Part shown: piece after piece, positions 1-7,607 of the stretch
How positions within the stretch are numbered: position 1 is the stretch's first letter
How the letters are laid out: each line of letters begins with the position of its first letter
NCBI GenBank assembly: GCA_018366195.1
Contig: JAGZIN010000024.1
Coordinates: forward strand, 1 to 36,598
Reading direction: 5' to 3'
DNA: 36,598 nucleotides
Origin: Butyricicoccus pullicaecorum
Lineage (GTDB): Bacteria; Bacillota; Clostridia; Oscillospirales; Butyricicoccaceae
The notes under the pieces: generated by a model
Told to the model about the DNA's origin: nothing
Seen by the model: only the letters and a program-made list of their open reading frames with translations
Databases searched by the model: none
Position numbers and translations under genes: made by a program

Positions 1-67
1 TTTAATTTCTTCTGCAGGTTACTTGCTTTTTATCAATTTTACAAGCATTTTTACAATATTTTGGATT
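1..67. other. AT-rich left edge beyond the cotJC break
   Basis: This stretch follows the point where the cotJC reading frame stops. It is far more AT-rich than the cotJ genes, and none of its three minus-strand frames continues the CotJC protein. It holds an imperfect inverted repeat (CTTG at 22-25, CAAG at 42-45) around an AT-rich centre. It could be the end of an inserted element or simply sequence left by a deletion; too little is visible to decide. Confidence 0.4.
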
Positions 68-289
68 TTATATTATGTATCTTAAATGGGCTGTATCTTC
101 AGTCGCAATATCGGTTAAAATTGCTTTGCCTGTGGCATAAGGCATGGTATAACGCTGGTTGAGATAACGGGTTGTCGCACCCATTTCTCCGTCTGGTCCG
201 CCAAGCTGTGTCAAAATGATTTTTGCATAAGCGGGATTTGGTTTTTTGATATTGACGGGATACTGTAATTTTTTCTCATAGTTCCACAT
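68..289 (-). pseudogene. cotJC: 5' part of cotJC (manganese-catalase-like spore coat protein), interrupted
   Basis: About 73 codons of a CotJC-type protein, starting MWNYEKKLQYPV and including the family hallmarks GGPDGEMGA and RYLNQRY. CotJC belongs to the manganese catalase family and is normally about 190 residues, found in the inner spore coat. The start is the ATG at 289, two bases after the cotJB stop codon; 17 in-frame codons upstream overlap cotJB and are unlikely to be used. The frame reaches TEDTAHLRYII and then stops, where the family usually continues with AHLE followed by the rest of the four-helix metal-binding bundle. At least half the protein, including later metal ligands, is missing. 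It is either a pseudogene or the 5' exon-like half of a gene split by an element lying left of the window. Identity is fairly sure; the reason for the break is not visible. Confidence 0.75.
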
Positions 290-291
290 AC

Positions 292-546
292 TTACTGATC
301 CACTCCTTCCCACGGCCATGGATCGCTCATCCAAGACCACGTATTGGTATACGCTCCATCTTTGGCCTGCAAGGGACCAAAGCGCTGGGTATAAGCCTGC
401 ACGGCCTGTTGGTAGCGCTGCTTCTGGGTATTGAAATACGCAAGTGCATTGGGGTCATTCGGGTGTCCATCCAGATATTCAATGGCTTCAACAAGGGCAA
501 AGTCATACATCTGTACGTCACGCATACGCTTCTGTCGTTCTGTCAT
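292..546 (-). CDS. cotJB: CotJB spore coat protein
   Basis: An 84-residue protein beginning MTERQKRMRDVQMYDFALVE. The sequence FALVEAIEYLDGHPNDPNAL followed by YFNTQKQRY is typical of CotJB, a small helical spore-coat component encoded between cotJA and cotJC in Bacillus and many Clostridia. The length matches the family. The ATG at 546 was chosen because the open frame upstream overlaps cotJA in another frame and has no family similarity. The C-terminus is rich in Trp and Pro (WSWMSDPWPWEG). It lies 4 bases after cotJA and 2 bases before cotJC, so the three genes form one operon expressed in the mother cell during sporulation. Confidence 0.85.
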   Translation of the reverse strand: MTERQKRMRDVQMYDFALVEAIEYLDGHPNDPNALAYFNTQKQRYQQAVQAYTQRFGPLQAKDGAYTNTWSWMSDPWPWEGVDQ

Positions 547-550
547 GTGC

Positions 551-919
551 TCAGCCCTCCCATCTTGGTGTTGGCGTGAGGGGACGTTCGCCGAGGAACG
601 GTTTGTCGAGGGAGGGGAAGATGGTACCGCGTGACAGTCCGACATCATCGGCATAGGGCTTTTCCCATGCCTGATATGGGACGAATCCCATGGCAAGGGA
701 CAGGAGATAGGGGTCAATGGAGTCATTTGGCAGGGTGCTTCCTCCCTCTTCGGGGGGACGTACATCGGGCGGGAAAATGGTGCCATCATTCGGGTTTCCT
801 CCCTCTTGATTTCCGTTTGGATTTTCTGGCGGTAAACTGCCGCCATCGTTCTGGTCGGGACACAACGGGCAGCTATTGCCTGATGTTGCTGGCTCCGGTG
901 CCAGAGGATCATAATACAT
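551..919 (-). CDS. cotJA: CotJA-like spore coat protein with extended N-terminus
   Basis: A 122-residue protein whose last 50 residues carry the CotJA signature: MGFVPYQAWEKPYADD and then LSRGTIFPSLDKPF. CotJA is a spore-coat protein needed for assembly of CotJC. The first 70 residues are a Pro/Asn/Gly-rich, low-complexity extension with a CPLC pair, making this longer than typical CotJA proteins of about 80 residues. The ATG at 919 is preferred over ATGs at 925 and 943 because an AAAGGAG ribosome site (928-934) lies 8 bases upstream of it. First gene of the cotJABC operon. A sigma-E-like promoter is found upstream at 1001-1029. Confidence 0.8.
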   Translation of the reverse strand: MYYDPLAPEPATSGNSCPLCPDQNDGGSLPPENPNGNQEGGNPNDGTIFPPDVRPPEEGGSTLPNDSIDPYLLSLAMGFVPYQAWEKPYADDVGLSRGTIFPSLDKPFLGERPLTPTPRWEG

Positions 920-1000
920 TTTCATCTCTCCTTTGATTGTCATATTGAGGCGAAGAACCTCACAGCACAGCCTATGCCAAAGGAGAAGCTTTGGTGCAAA

Positions 1001-1029
1001 ACTGTATTGCCCTAAAAACGAAAAATAGA
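1001..1029 (-). promoter_or_regulatory. possible sigma-E-type sporulation promoter for cotJ
   Basis: On the minus strand TCTATTT (1023-1029) is followed after 14 bases by AATACAGT (1001-1008). This is close to the mother-cell sigma-E consensus (KMATATT, 14-15 bases, CATACAHT) and sits about 80 bases upstream of the cotJA start. B. subtilis cotJ is known to be sigma-E controlled. The match is by eye only. Confidence 0.4.
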
Positions 1030-1040
1030 GGGTTCTTTTG

Positions 1041-1072
1041 TTGAGGATTGTCTGGTATAATACCTATATAAT
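1041..1072 (+). promoter_or_regulatory. probable sigma-A promoter of the SWIM-MoxR-VWA operon
   Basis: Two TATAAT boxes (1056-1061 and 1067-1072) lie 74-90 bases upstream of the first gene of the operon. The best -35 candidate is TTGAGG at 1041-1046, 18-20 bases from the second box, so the -35 match is weak. Back to back with the cotJ promoter region. Confidence 0.4.
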
Positions 1073-1145
1073 GGATATTGTATTTTGTTTCAGAGTGATA
1101 CAGTGCATGTCCAAATTGAAGAAAGACAGAGAGGATACATAGGAG

Positions 1146-2594
1146 ATGAAACTGACAGAAGATTGGATTACTGCGCAGGCACCGGGCGCATCTGCGGTAC
1201 AAAATGGAAGAAAATTATCTCAAAAAGGAAGTTTTTCGAGACTTGGAAGGACCGAGGACAATCTTCTTTTTTGGGCAGACTGCGCAGGAAGCGGAACAAA
1301 TCCCTATCACACGTCCATTGATTTTACCGATGAAGCAGCGCCAACCTGCCGCTGTTCCTGCCCAAGCCGTCAATTCCCTTGCAAGCATGCAATCGGTTTG
1401 ATGTTTGAAATTTTGGGAGAAAAGTCCTTTGCGGTGTCGGAGGTTCCGGAGGATTTGGCAAACAAGCGCGCAAAACAGGCAGCGCGTGCCGCAAAGAAAG
1501 AGCAGTCTGCCACTGACAAGGATACGCCCACAAAGCCCAAGCGGACAAGCAATGCTGCCAAGGTCAAGAAAATCAATAAGCAGCTTGAGGGAATCAGCAA
1601 GGCAGAACAGATGATTTCCGACCTGCTTTCGCATGGTGTGGGTACTTTGCATGGCACATCGGTCAAAACCTATGAAGCGCTCGCCAAGGACTTGGGAAGC
1701 TGCTATCTGACCGGAGCACAGACCGAATTTATCCGGCTTGCAAATGAGGTGCAGAAAATTCAAAAATCACCCGACACAGCAAGCTATGATGAGGCGCTCC
1801 GTATCCTCATTCGCCTGAGTGCCATGCTGCAAAAAGCGCGGGCATTTCTTCAGGAAAAACTGGATAAAAAGGAGTTTGAACTAGAAGATAATCTGCTCTA
1901 TGAGGCATTGGGCGGTGTTTGGAAGCTTGAGGAGCTGGAAAAAATCGGTTGTGTCCAGGAAAATGCACAGCTTGTACAGCTTTCCTTTGATGTGCGCTTA
2001 GATGATGCGCGAAAGGAGTATATTGATAGAGGATATTGGATTGCGCTTACAGATGGCATCATCTATCAAACGCTGAATTATCGTCCTCTGAAGGCGCTCA
2101 AGCATGTCAAGGCAGAGGATACCTGTTTTTCCCTTGTCAAAATACCGAAATTATGCTGCTATCCTGCGATGGGCTGCCAGCGGGTACGCTGGGACGGCTG
2201 TAATATGGAGGAGGCAGACCGTGCCGCTGTGCAGGCGGTTCGCGCCTTTGCCCAGACCGATTTGGCACAGGTGGTCAAGCAGGTGAAGAATGAAATCAAA
2301 AACACCATGGCAGAAAAATATGTACCTGTTCTGCTTGCATTTGATGTCATCGGAAAGGTAGACGACCAATTTGTGCTGCAAATGGAAAATGGGGAGCGGA
2401 TTGTGCTGCGAGACCGCGCCGAAGATGGCGACGACCATCGCTCTGTCTATAAGATGGACTGGCTCGTGAGCAGCAAATGGCAGCGGGGACAGGCTCTGTT
2501 TGGGCTGATGTACTATGATAGACAGGATTCCAGCCTGTGCCTGCACCCGTATAGTCTTGTGACAACCGAGCACGTGATTAGACTGCAATACTAA
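1146..2594 (+). CDS. SWIM zinc-finger protein
   Basis: A 482-residue protein with a SWIM zinc finger near its N-terminus: CRCSCPSRQFPCKH gives the pattern C70-x-C72-x6-C79-x-H81. SWIM fingers bind DNA or protein partners. A Lys/Ala-rich, probably flexible segment follows (about 105-155), then a long mostly helical region and a C-terminal part of alternating strands without a motif I recognise. There is no signal peptide or membrane segment, so it is cytoplasmic. The ATG at 1146 has GAGAGG 11 bases upstream; the AGGAG directly touching the ATG is too close to serve. First gene of the six-gene operon. SWIM proteins recur next to MoxR ATPase, DUF5682 and VWA genes in many bacteria, which suggests it acts with them, perhaps as the substrate- or nucleic-acid-binding module. 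The exact role is unknown. Confidence 0.85.
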   Translation: MKLTEDWITAQAPGASAVQNGRKLSQKGSFSRLGRTEDNLLFWADCAGSGTNPYHTSIDFTDEAAPTCRCSCPSRQFPCKHAIGLMFEILGEKSFAVSEVPEDLANKRAKQAARAAKKEQSATDKDTPTKPKRTSNAAKVKKINKQLEGISKAEQMISDLLSHGVGTLHGTSVKTYEALAKDLGSCYLTGAQTEFIRLANEVQKIQKSPDTASYDEALRILIRLSAMLQKARAFLQEKLDKKEFELEDNLLYEALGGVWKLEELEKIGCVQENAQLVQLSFDVRLDDARKEYIDRGYWIALTDGIIYQTLNYRPLKALKHVKAEDTCFSLVKIPKLCCYPAMGCQRVRWDGCNMEEADRAAVQAVRAFAQTDLAQVVKQVKNEIKNTMAEKYVPVLLAFDVIGKVDDQFVLQMENGERIVLRDRAEDGDDHRSVYKMDWLVSSKWQRGQALFGLMYYDRQDSSLCLHPYSLVTTEHVIRLQY

Positions 2595-2607
2595 AGGGAG
2601 AAGAAGC

Positions 2608-4542
2608 ATGAATCCATTTGCAGAGCTTCATGAACGCCTTGCATACAGTGCAGTGGCAGGTACTGCACTTTTAGAGGAAGATTTTAGACTGAAAAAGATG
2701 GTCGATACCTTTGCTTCTTTGGCACCGAAGAATCCGGTGTTTGCAAACATTCACAAAGAGCTGACCGACCTGTTTGCGGCACAACCTGCGCAGCGGGGAC
2801 AGATTCTTTTGCGCCTTTTGGGGGTTGTCGATGCTGTACTGTATACACAGGCGGGACATGGTACGATGGGAGAACTGGAACCGCTGGCGCAAAATGAAAT
2901 GCCGGACGAGATGCACGATATCAAATATAGTGAGTTTTCTCCTTTTCTGACATGGATATCGGGAAAAGGACACTATAGTGTGCTGTTGGATACTCTGTCA
3001 GAACGTCCGGACTGTTTCACAGACCCCCGTGTTTTACATCTGTTGATTGCGGAACTGGGAAATCCCCATATTGGAACCGTGCTCGTACAGCTTTTGCAGG
3101 CGTTGGGCAGAGGGGAGTCTTTTTTTCAAAGTCCCGTAGTCTGCTCTAGTGCGCCGCCGGAACGGTTTGCGCTGCCGCAGGTGAATCACCTGAACCGTGC
3201 ACAGCTTGTTTGTCAGCTCAAGTATGGGTTTGATGCCGCAGGCAAAAAGGATATGGCAAGGCGCGTTCTGCTTGTCAGCGCGATTGCACGGGAAACCCAA
3301 AATCATTGGTATTTGTCTCTCGTGCGGGCGGGCAGTAAGGAAGTCAAGGAACAGGCGGTGTTCGCGCTTCGGTATTTGAAAGAAAATATGCCGGTTCTTT
3401 TGGAGTTGGTAAAGAACGAGCGGGGACAGGTCAGGGAAATGGCGTACTGTGCACTGGGCAGAATGGACGCGCCTGAGCTTGATGAGATGTGGAAAAAGAA
3501 CCTGCCCAAAAGCAAAAAGTTTGCCGAATATGTGACCTATGTGCAGTCGGACGGCGTTGCGGATATTGTCGCAAAGCGAATCCGGCAGGCTGCGGAAACG
3601 GTCATTGCACAGGACAGTATTTTTCCGGATACAGAAGAGGTTGCACACTGGTGCAATGCACTGGTTAATAAATGCTCTGATGAGGTATTTGCGCTGTATC
3701 GCTGGCTCTTTGGACCGGAAACCGATATCCACCATCTCAGAAAAACAGTCTTTTACAGCTTGGAACGGGAACGCGAGCGGATTGAGGATAAAATTTGTCA
3801 AACCCTTGTCCTGACGTATCCGCAGAGGCTGGTGGATTTTTTAACTGCATTTCCGGAAACACACGCGGGAAAGATGGAGCGGGCATGCTTTGTCTGCGAC
3901 CTTTTGAGCCAGCCCGCAGACAGGGTATATGAGAAATGGTCACAGATTACCGCAAAAGCATTGGCTCGATGCTTTGCGTATGTGATTTATCAAGACGGCG
4001 AATATCTGCTGGATATCCCCGTGCCCGAGGAAGGGGGATTGCGCGCACTCAGAGAGCCGCTCGATGTGCGCTGGTTTGCGCACATGGTACAAAATGACTG
4101 CTTGGATTTACTCGAACGGCTGCTCCCGCTCGCAGATGCGTCCCGCTGTCAGCAGGTGGGAAGGCTGTGTCATGAAGCCTATTGCAATCAGGAGGCTGCA
4201 CACAGTCTGCAAGCCGCGTTCGGTCAGGTTGCCAATTGCGTACAAGAGACTCGCAGGTATTTTCAGATTTTCCAAAAATGCCAGCTTCCAAATCCCCGGG
4301 GGCTGATTTTGATGCTGTGCAAACGGCAGCCGCAAATTTCCACAGGGTATTTGCAGCCGGTTTTTGAGGCGTATCGGGACTATGCGGGCGCACAGGCAAC
4401 CTGTGAGGAAGCCCGGCGCGTGTTGGAGTTTTATGAGCAGACCCACTATAAAAGCGCAAGTATGATTCAAAAAATGCGTGATATGATGCACATGTATGGA
4501 TTTTTAACAGAAGAAAGAAAATTAAGAGGTGAAATCAAATGA
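2608..4542 (+). CDS. helical-repeat (HEAT-like) protein, paralogue 1
   Basis: A 644-residue cytoplasmic protein without signal peptide or membrane segment. It is Leu/Ala-rich and looks like a helical-repeat solenoid; the segment EQAVFALRYLKENMPVLLEL followed by AYCALGRMDAPEL is typical of HEAT-type repeats. No catalytic motif is seen. It starts 13 bases after the SWIM gene (GGGAGAAG ribosome site) and its TGA overlaps the ATG of the next gene (ATGA at 4539-4542), which suggests translational coupling. The next gene is a paralogue of the same size: the first 60 residues are nearly identical, the rest is diverged. In related clusters of other bacteria this position is often held by a large uncharacterised protein (for example DUF5691), so it may be a functional counterpart; I cannot confirm homology. 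Confidence 0.8.
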   Translation: MNPFAELHERLAYSAVAGTALLEEDFRLKKMVDTFASLAPKNPVFANIHKELTDLFAAQPAQRGQILLRLLGVVDAVLYTQAGHGTMGELEPLAQNEMPDEMHDIKYSEFSPFLTWISGKGHYSVLLDTLSERPDCFTDPRVLHLLIAELGNPHIGTVLVQLLQALGRGESFFQSPVVCSSAPPERFALPQVNHLNRAQLVCQLKYGFDAAGKKDMARRVLLVSAIARETQNHWYLSLVRAGSKEVKEQAVFALRYLKENMPVLLELVKNERGQVREMAYCALGRMDAPELDEMWKKNLPKSKKFAEYVTYVQSDGVADIVAKRIRQAAETVIAQDSIFPDTEEVAHWCNALVNKCSDEVFALYRWLFGPETDIHHLRKTVFYSLERERERIEDKICQTLVLTYPQRLVDFLTAFPETHAGKMERACFVCDLLSQPADRVYEKWSQITAKALARCFAYVIYQDGEYLLDIPVPEEGGLRALREPLDVRWFAHMVQNDCLDLLERLLPLADASRCQQVGRLCHEAYCNQEAAHSLQAAFGQVANCVQETRRYFQIFQKCQLPNPRGLILMLCKRQPQISTGYLQPVFEAYRDYAGAQATCEEARRVLEFYEQTHYKSASMIQKMRDMMHMYGFLTEERKLRGEIK

Positions 4543-6482
4543 ACCCATTGGCAGAGTTGCATGAGCGTCTTGCATACAGCGCGGTGGCAGGTACCGCACT
4601 GTTAGAGGAAGATTTTAGACTGAAAAAGATGGTCGATACCTTTGCATCTTTGGCACCGAAGAATCCGGTGTTTGCAAAGATTCACAAAGAGCTGGCCGCG
4701 TTATTTGAAGAACAGCCCGCGCACAGAGGGCGTATGCTTTTGAACCTTTTGGGGCTTGTAGATGCCGTATTATATACGCAGGCGGGCTATGGTGCGGCGG
4801 GAGAGCTGACTGCCCTGCCCCAAAATGCGGAGTCCGGAGAATTTCAGCCAATCCGGTACAGTGCACTGTATGCGCTTATGCAGGCGCTGACCACAACTGG
4901 TTCGGGACGTATGGAGGTACTGACCCGTACAGTTTGCGAGCAGCCAGAATATTTTAAGGATTGCCGTGTGATTCATGCACTGATAGATGACCTTGCAGAC
5001 CCTTATGGGGAGATGGGGGCGCTCATCTTCCGAATCCTGCGTGTCCTTGTTACAGGAGAAACGGTGGAAATCAGTGATTTCGATATTGATGGCTATCAGA
5101 GAAAACAATATTCCCTGCCGACCATTGACAAAGCACAACTGTTGTCCCGTCTGAAATACGGCTTTGACCCAGAGGGAAAAACCGACATGGTCAGACGAAT
5201 GATGCTCATTTGCGCCATTGCAGGTGCTGCGGAAAACGACTGGTATCTCTCTCTTTTGGACAGTGCAAAAAAGGATATCCGCACACTTGTGGTGTTTGCG
5301 CTTGGCTATCGGGAGGAAAATATCCCGCTTTTGATGGAGCTGGCACAAAAGGAGCGCGGCAAGCCAAAGGAAATGGCGTATCGTGTACTTTGTCAGTGGG
5401 ACAACCCGTCCGTGACTGCGTTTATCGAAAAGACGCTGGAAAAGTCCCCCAAGCTGGCAGCCTGTCTCAGCAGTACGGAGTTAGACGTTTATGGCGACAT
5501 GGCGGCAAAGGGCTTGCAGGCGGCGCTGACCGAAATTCTTGGACAGCCGCATATTTCGCGCAAACAGATGGACGACACCATAATGCCTTGGATTTCTGCG
5601 CTTTTGGGCAAGGCATCTGCGCAGACGATTGCCTTTTATCAGTGGGTTTTCGCCGAGCAGCCGCTGCCCAAAATAGAGGAGGTCACCTACAATCAGCAGA
5701 CCCGAAAAATCAGTATGCTGCCCTATCTGTATAACAAGCTGTGCGCAACGCTCGTGCTAAGCTGTCCGCCGCCGCTCGTCGATTTTCTGAACAGTCAGAG
5801 CATAAAATGGGGAGAAGCGGTATTTCTGGCAGACCTCTTTACAAAATCTGCCGCCGAGGTCTATGACAAATGGGGCGGACAAAGCGGCAACTCTATACCG
5901 AATTGGATGCAGCACGTCGGCTATGACACACTGGGACGGCGTGCCAAGAGCGAGCAAACGGGCACTTTGTGTGTTACAAGAATGACCGAGGAATCCGATG
6001 TGCTGGCGCTGGAGGATTACCGCGAACTAAAGCGCCCCATCAAAGAGCCGCTCGATTGGCGTTGGATTGATACGTTCATTCAAAACGATTGGGAGGAGAT
6101 GTTTACCAGAATGGATTCTGATGCCATGCCGGAGGCGTGGAAGCGCAAGGCAGGTGCATACTTTTATCAGAAGGCTTTGAAGGTGGAAAAAAGCGGCTAT
6201 TATTCTGTCGGGAAATTACGGATAAGGCTTTATCGAATGGCGCAGTATGGTTGTCAGAACTTTGAAAATATTTTGGTCAGCCAGTGCAAGTCTTGCTATA
6301 ATATGGCAGAATACCATGTTTTTGATATGTTTGCCGCCTATCAGGAGATTGCAGGCAGACAGGCAGCCATAGAGGAGGCGCAGCGCGTCGTCGCGTTTTA
6401 CCGCTCTGCCAAGGACGGCAAACGCGCGGAGAGCATTGAACAGGTTTTGAAGGCACATGGTTTTTTACCGGAATCGGAATAA
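4539..6482 (+). CDS. helical-repeat (HEAT-like) protein, paralogue 2
   Basis: A 647-residue paralogue of the preceding protein. The order of conserved blocks is the same: MNPLAELHERLAYSAVAGTA at the N-terminus, a QLKYGFD/RLKYGFDPEGK block near residue 210, a VVFALGYREENIPLLMEL helical repeat near 250, a KEPLDWRWIDTFIQNDWEEM block near 505, and a C-terminal EEAQRVVAFY helix. It is probably cytoplasmic. Its ATG overlaps the stop of paralogue 1. A GAGGTGAAATCAA ribosome site lies just upstream inside the previous gene. No enzymatic motif is seen; a scaffold or adaptor for the downstream MoxR/VWA pair is the simplest inference. Confidence 0.8.
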   Translation: MNPLAELHERLAYSAVAGTALLEEDFRLKKMVDTFASLAPKNPVFAKIHKELAALFEEQPAHRGRMLLNLLGLVDAVLYTQAGYGAAGELTALPQNAESGEFQPIRYSALYALMQALTTTGSGRMEVLTRTVCEQPEYFKDCRVIHALIDDLADPYGEMGALIFRILRVLVTGETVEISDFDIDGYQRKQYSLPTIDKAQLLSRLKYGFDPEGKTDMVRRMMLICAIAGAAENDWYLSLLDSAKKDIRTLVVFALGYREENIPLLMELAQKERGKPKEMAYRVLCQWDNPSVTAFIEKTLEKSPKLAACLSSTELDVYGDMAAKGLQAALTEILGQPHISRKQMDDTIMPWISALLGKASAQTIAFYQWVFAEQPLPKIEEVTYNQQTRKISMLPYLYNKLCATLVLSCPPPLVDFLNSQSIKWGEAVFLADLFTKSAAEVYDKWGGQSGNSIPNWMQHVGYDTLGRRAKSEQTGTLCVTRMTEESDVLALEDYRELKRPIKEPLDWRWIDTFIQNDWEEMFTRMDSDAMPEAWKRKAGAYFYQKALKVEKSGYYSVGKLRIRLYRMAQYGCQNFENILVSQCKSCYNMAEYHVFDMFAAYQEIAGRQAAIEEAQRVVAFYRSAKDGKRAESIEQVLKAHGFLPESE

Positions 6483-6526
6483 GTATATAGAAAACAGGTT
6501 TTTACAGCAAGCAGGAGGAACATAAC

Positions 6527-7606
6527 ATGCAGACTGTACAGAGATTACCAGCAGAACAGCTTTTTCAGAATGAAATCGACGCGCTGATTGCAGCCGAGAA
6601 AGACCCCATTCCCACGGGCTGGCGTATGTCCCCGCGGTCGGTGCTGACCTATATCTGCGGCGGCAGGGTGGGGCAGACCGAAATCACACCCAAGTATGTC
6701 GGCAATCGCCGTCTAGTAGAAATCTGTATTGCAACCCTTGTGACAGACCGCGCCTTGCTCCTCATTGGAGAGCCGGGCACAGCAAAGTCATGGCTCAGTG
6801 AGCATCTTGCGGCGGCAATCAACGGGGATTCGACGCGGGTCGTGCAGGGAACAGCAGGCACGACCGAGGAACAGATTCGGTACTCATGGAATTATGCCAT
6901 GTTGATTGCCAAGGGTCCCAGTCCGGAGGCGATGGTCAAAAGTCCGGTGTATCATGCAATGGAAACCGGAACGATTGCACGTGTGGAGGAAATTTCACGC
7001 TGTGCAAGTGAGGTACAGGACGCTCTGATTTCCATTTTGTCGGAAAAGCGCATTGCAGTGCCTGAGCTTGGCGTGGAGGTACCGGCGCAAAAGGGCTTTT
7101 CGGTCATTGCAACTGCCAATACACGCGATAAGGGCGTAAATGATATGTCTGCTGCGCTCAAGCGCCGCTTTAATATTGTGGTATTGCCCGCCCCTGCCAG
7201 CCTTGAAACCGAAATTGAAATCGTAGAAAGCCGTGTCCGGCAGTTGTCCGCCAGCCTTGACCTTTATGCAAATGCACCGCAGCAGGACGTTGTTGAGCAG
7301 GTGGTTACGATTTTCCGGGAACTGCGCAGCGGGAGCACGCTGGACGGCAAGCAAAAGCTCAAAACAACCAGCGGTGTTCTGTCCACGGCGGAAGCCATTT
7401 CCCTTTTGACCAATGCCATGGCGCTTGCAGGCAGCTTTGGCAGCGGCACGATTGCGGCCGGTGACCTTGCGGCGGCATTGCAGGGCGCTGTCATCAAGGA
7501 CGAGGACAAGGACGGTGTTTGCTGGAAGGAATATCTCGAAAATGTCATGAAAAAGCGCGGAGCACGCTGGCTTCCGCTCTATCAGGCGTGCAAGGAGCTG
7601 AACTGA
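6527..7606 (+). CDS. MoxR-type AAA+ ATPase
   Basis: A 359-residue AAA+ ATPase of the MoxR group. The Walker A motif is GEPGTAKS (residues 81-88), sensor 1 is ATANT (195-199), and KRRF (212-215) supplies the arginine finger region. The Walker B position reads IARVEEISR (150-158), with Glu where Asp is usual, followed by the expected helix ending in ISILSEKRI. MoxR ATPases form hexamers that remodel or activate protein complexes together with a VWA partner, as RavA-ViaA does in E. coli. A good ribosome site (GGAGG, 8 bases) precedes the ATG. The VWA gene two places downstream is the likely partner. Function at family level is sure; the target complex is unknown. Confidence 0.92.
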   Translation: MQTVQRLPAEQLFQNEIDALIAAEKDPIPTGWRMSPRSVLTYICGGRVGQTEITPKYVGNRRLVEICIATLVTDRALLLIGEPGTAKSWLSEHLAAAINGDSTRVVQGTAGTTEEQIRYSWNYAMLIAKGPSPEAMVKSPVYHAMETGTIARVEEISRCASEVQDALISILSEKRIAVPELGVEVPAQKGFSVIATANTRDKGVNDMSAALKRRFNIVVLPAPASLETEIEIVESRVRQLSASLDLYANAPQQDVVEQVVTIFRELRSGSTLDGKQKLKTTSGVLSTAEAISLLTNAMALAGSFGSGTIAAGDLAAALQGAVIKDEDKDGVCWKEYLENVMKKRGARWLPLYQACKELN

Positions 7607-7607
7607 T

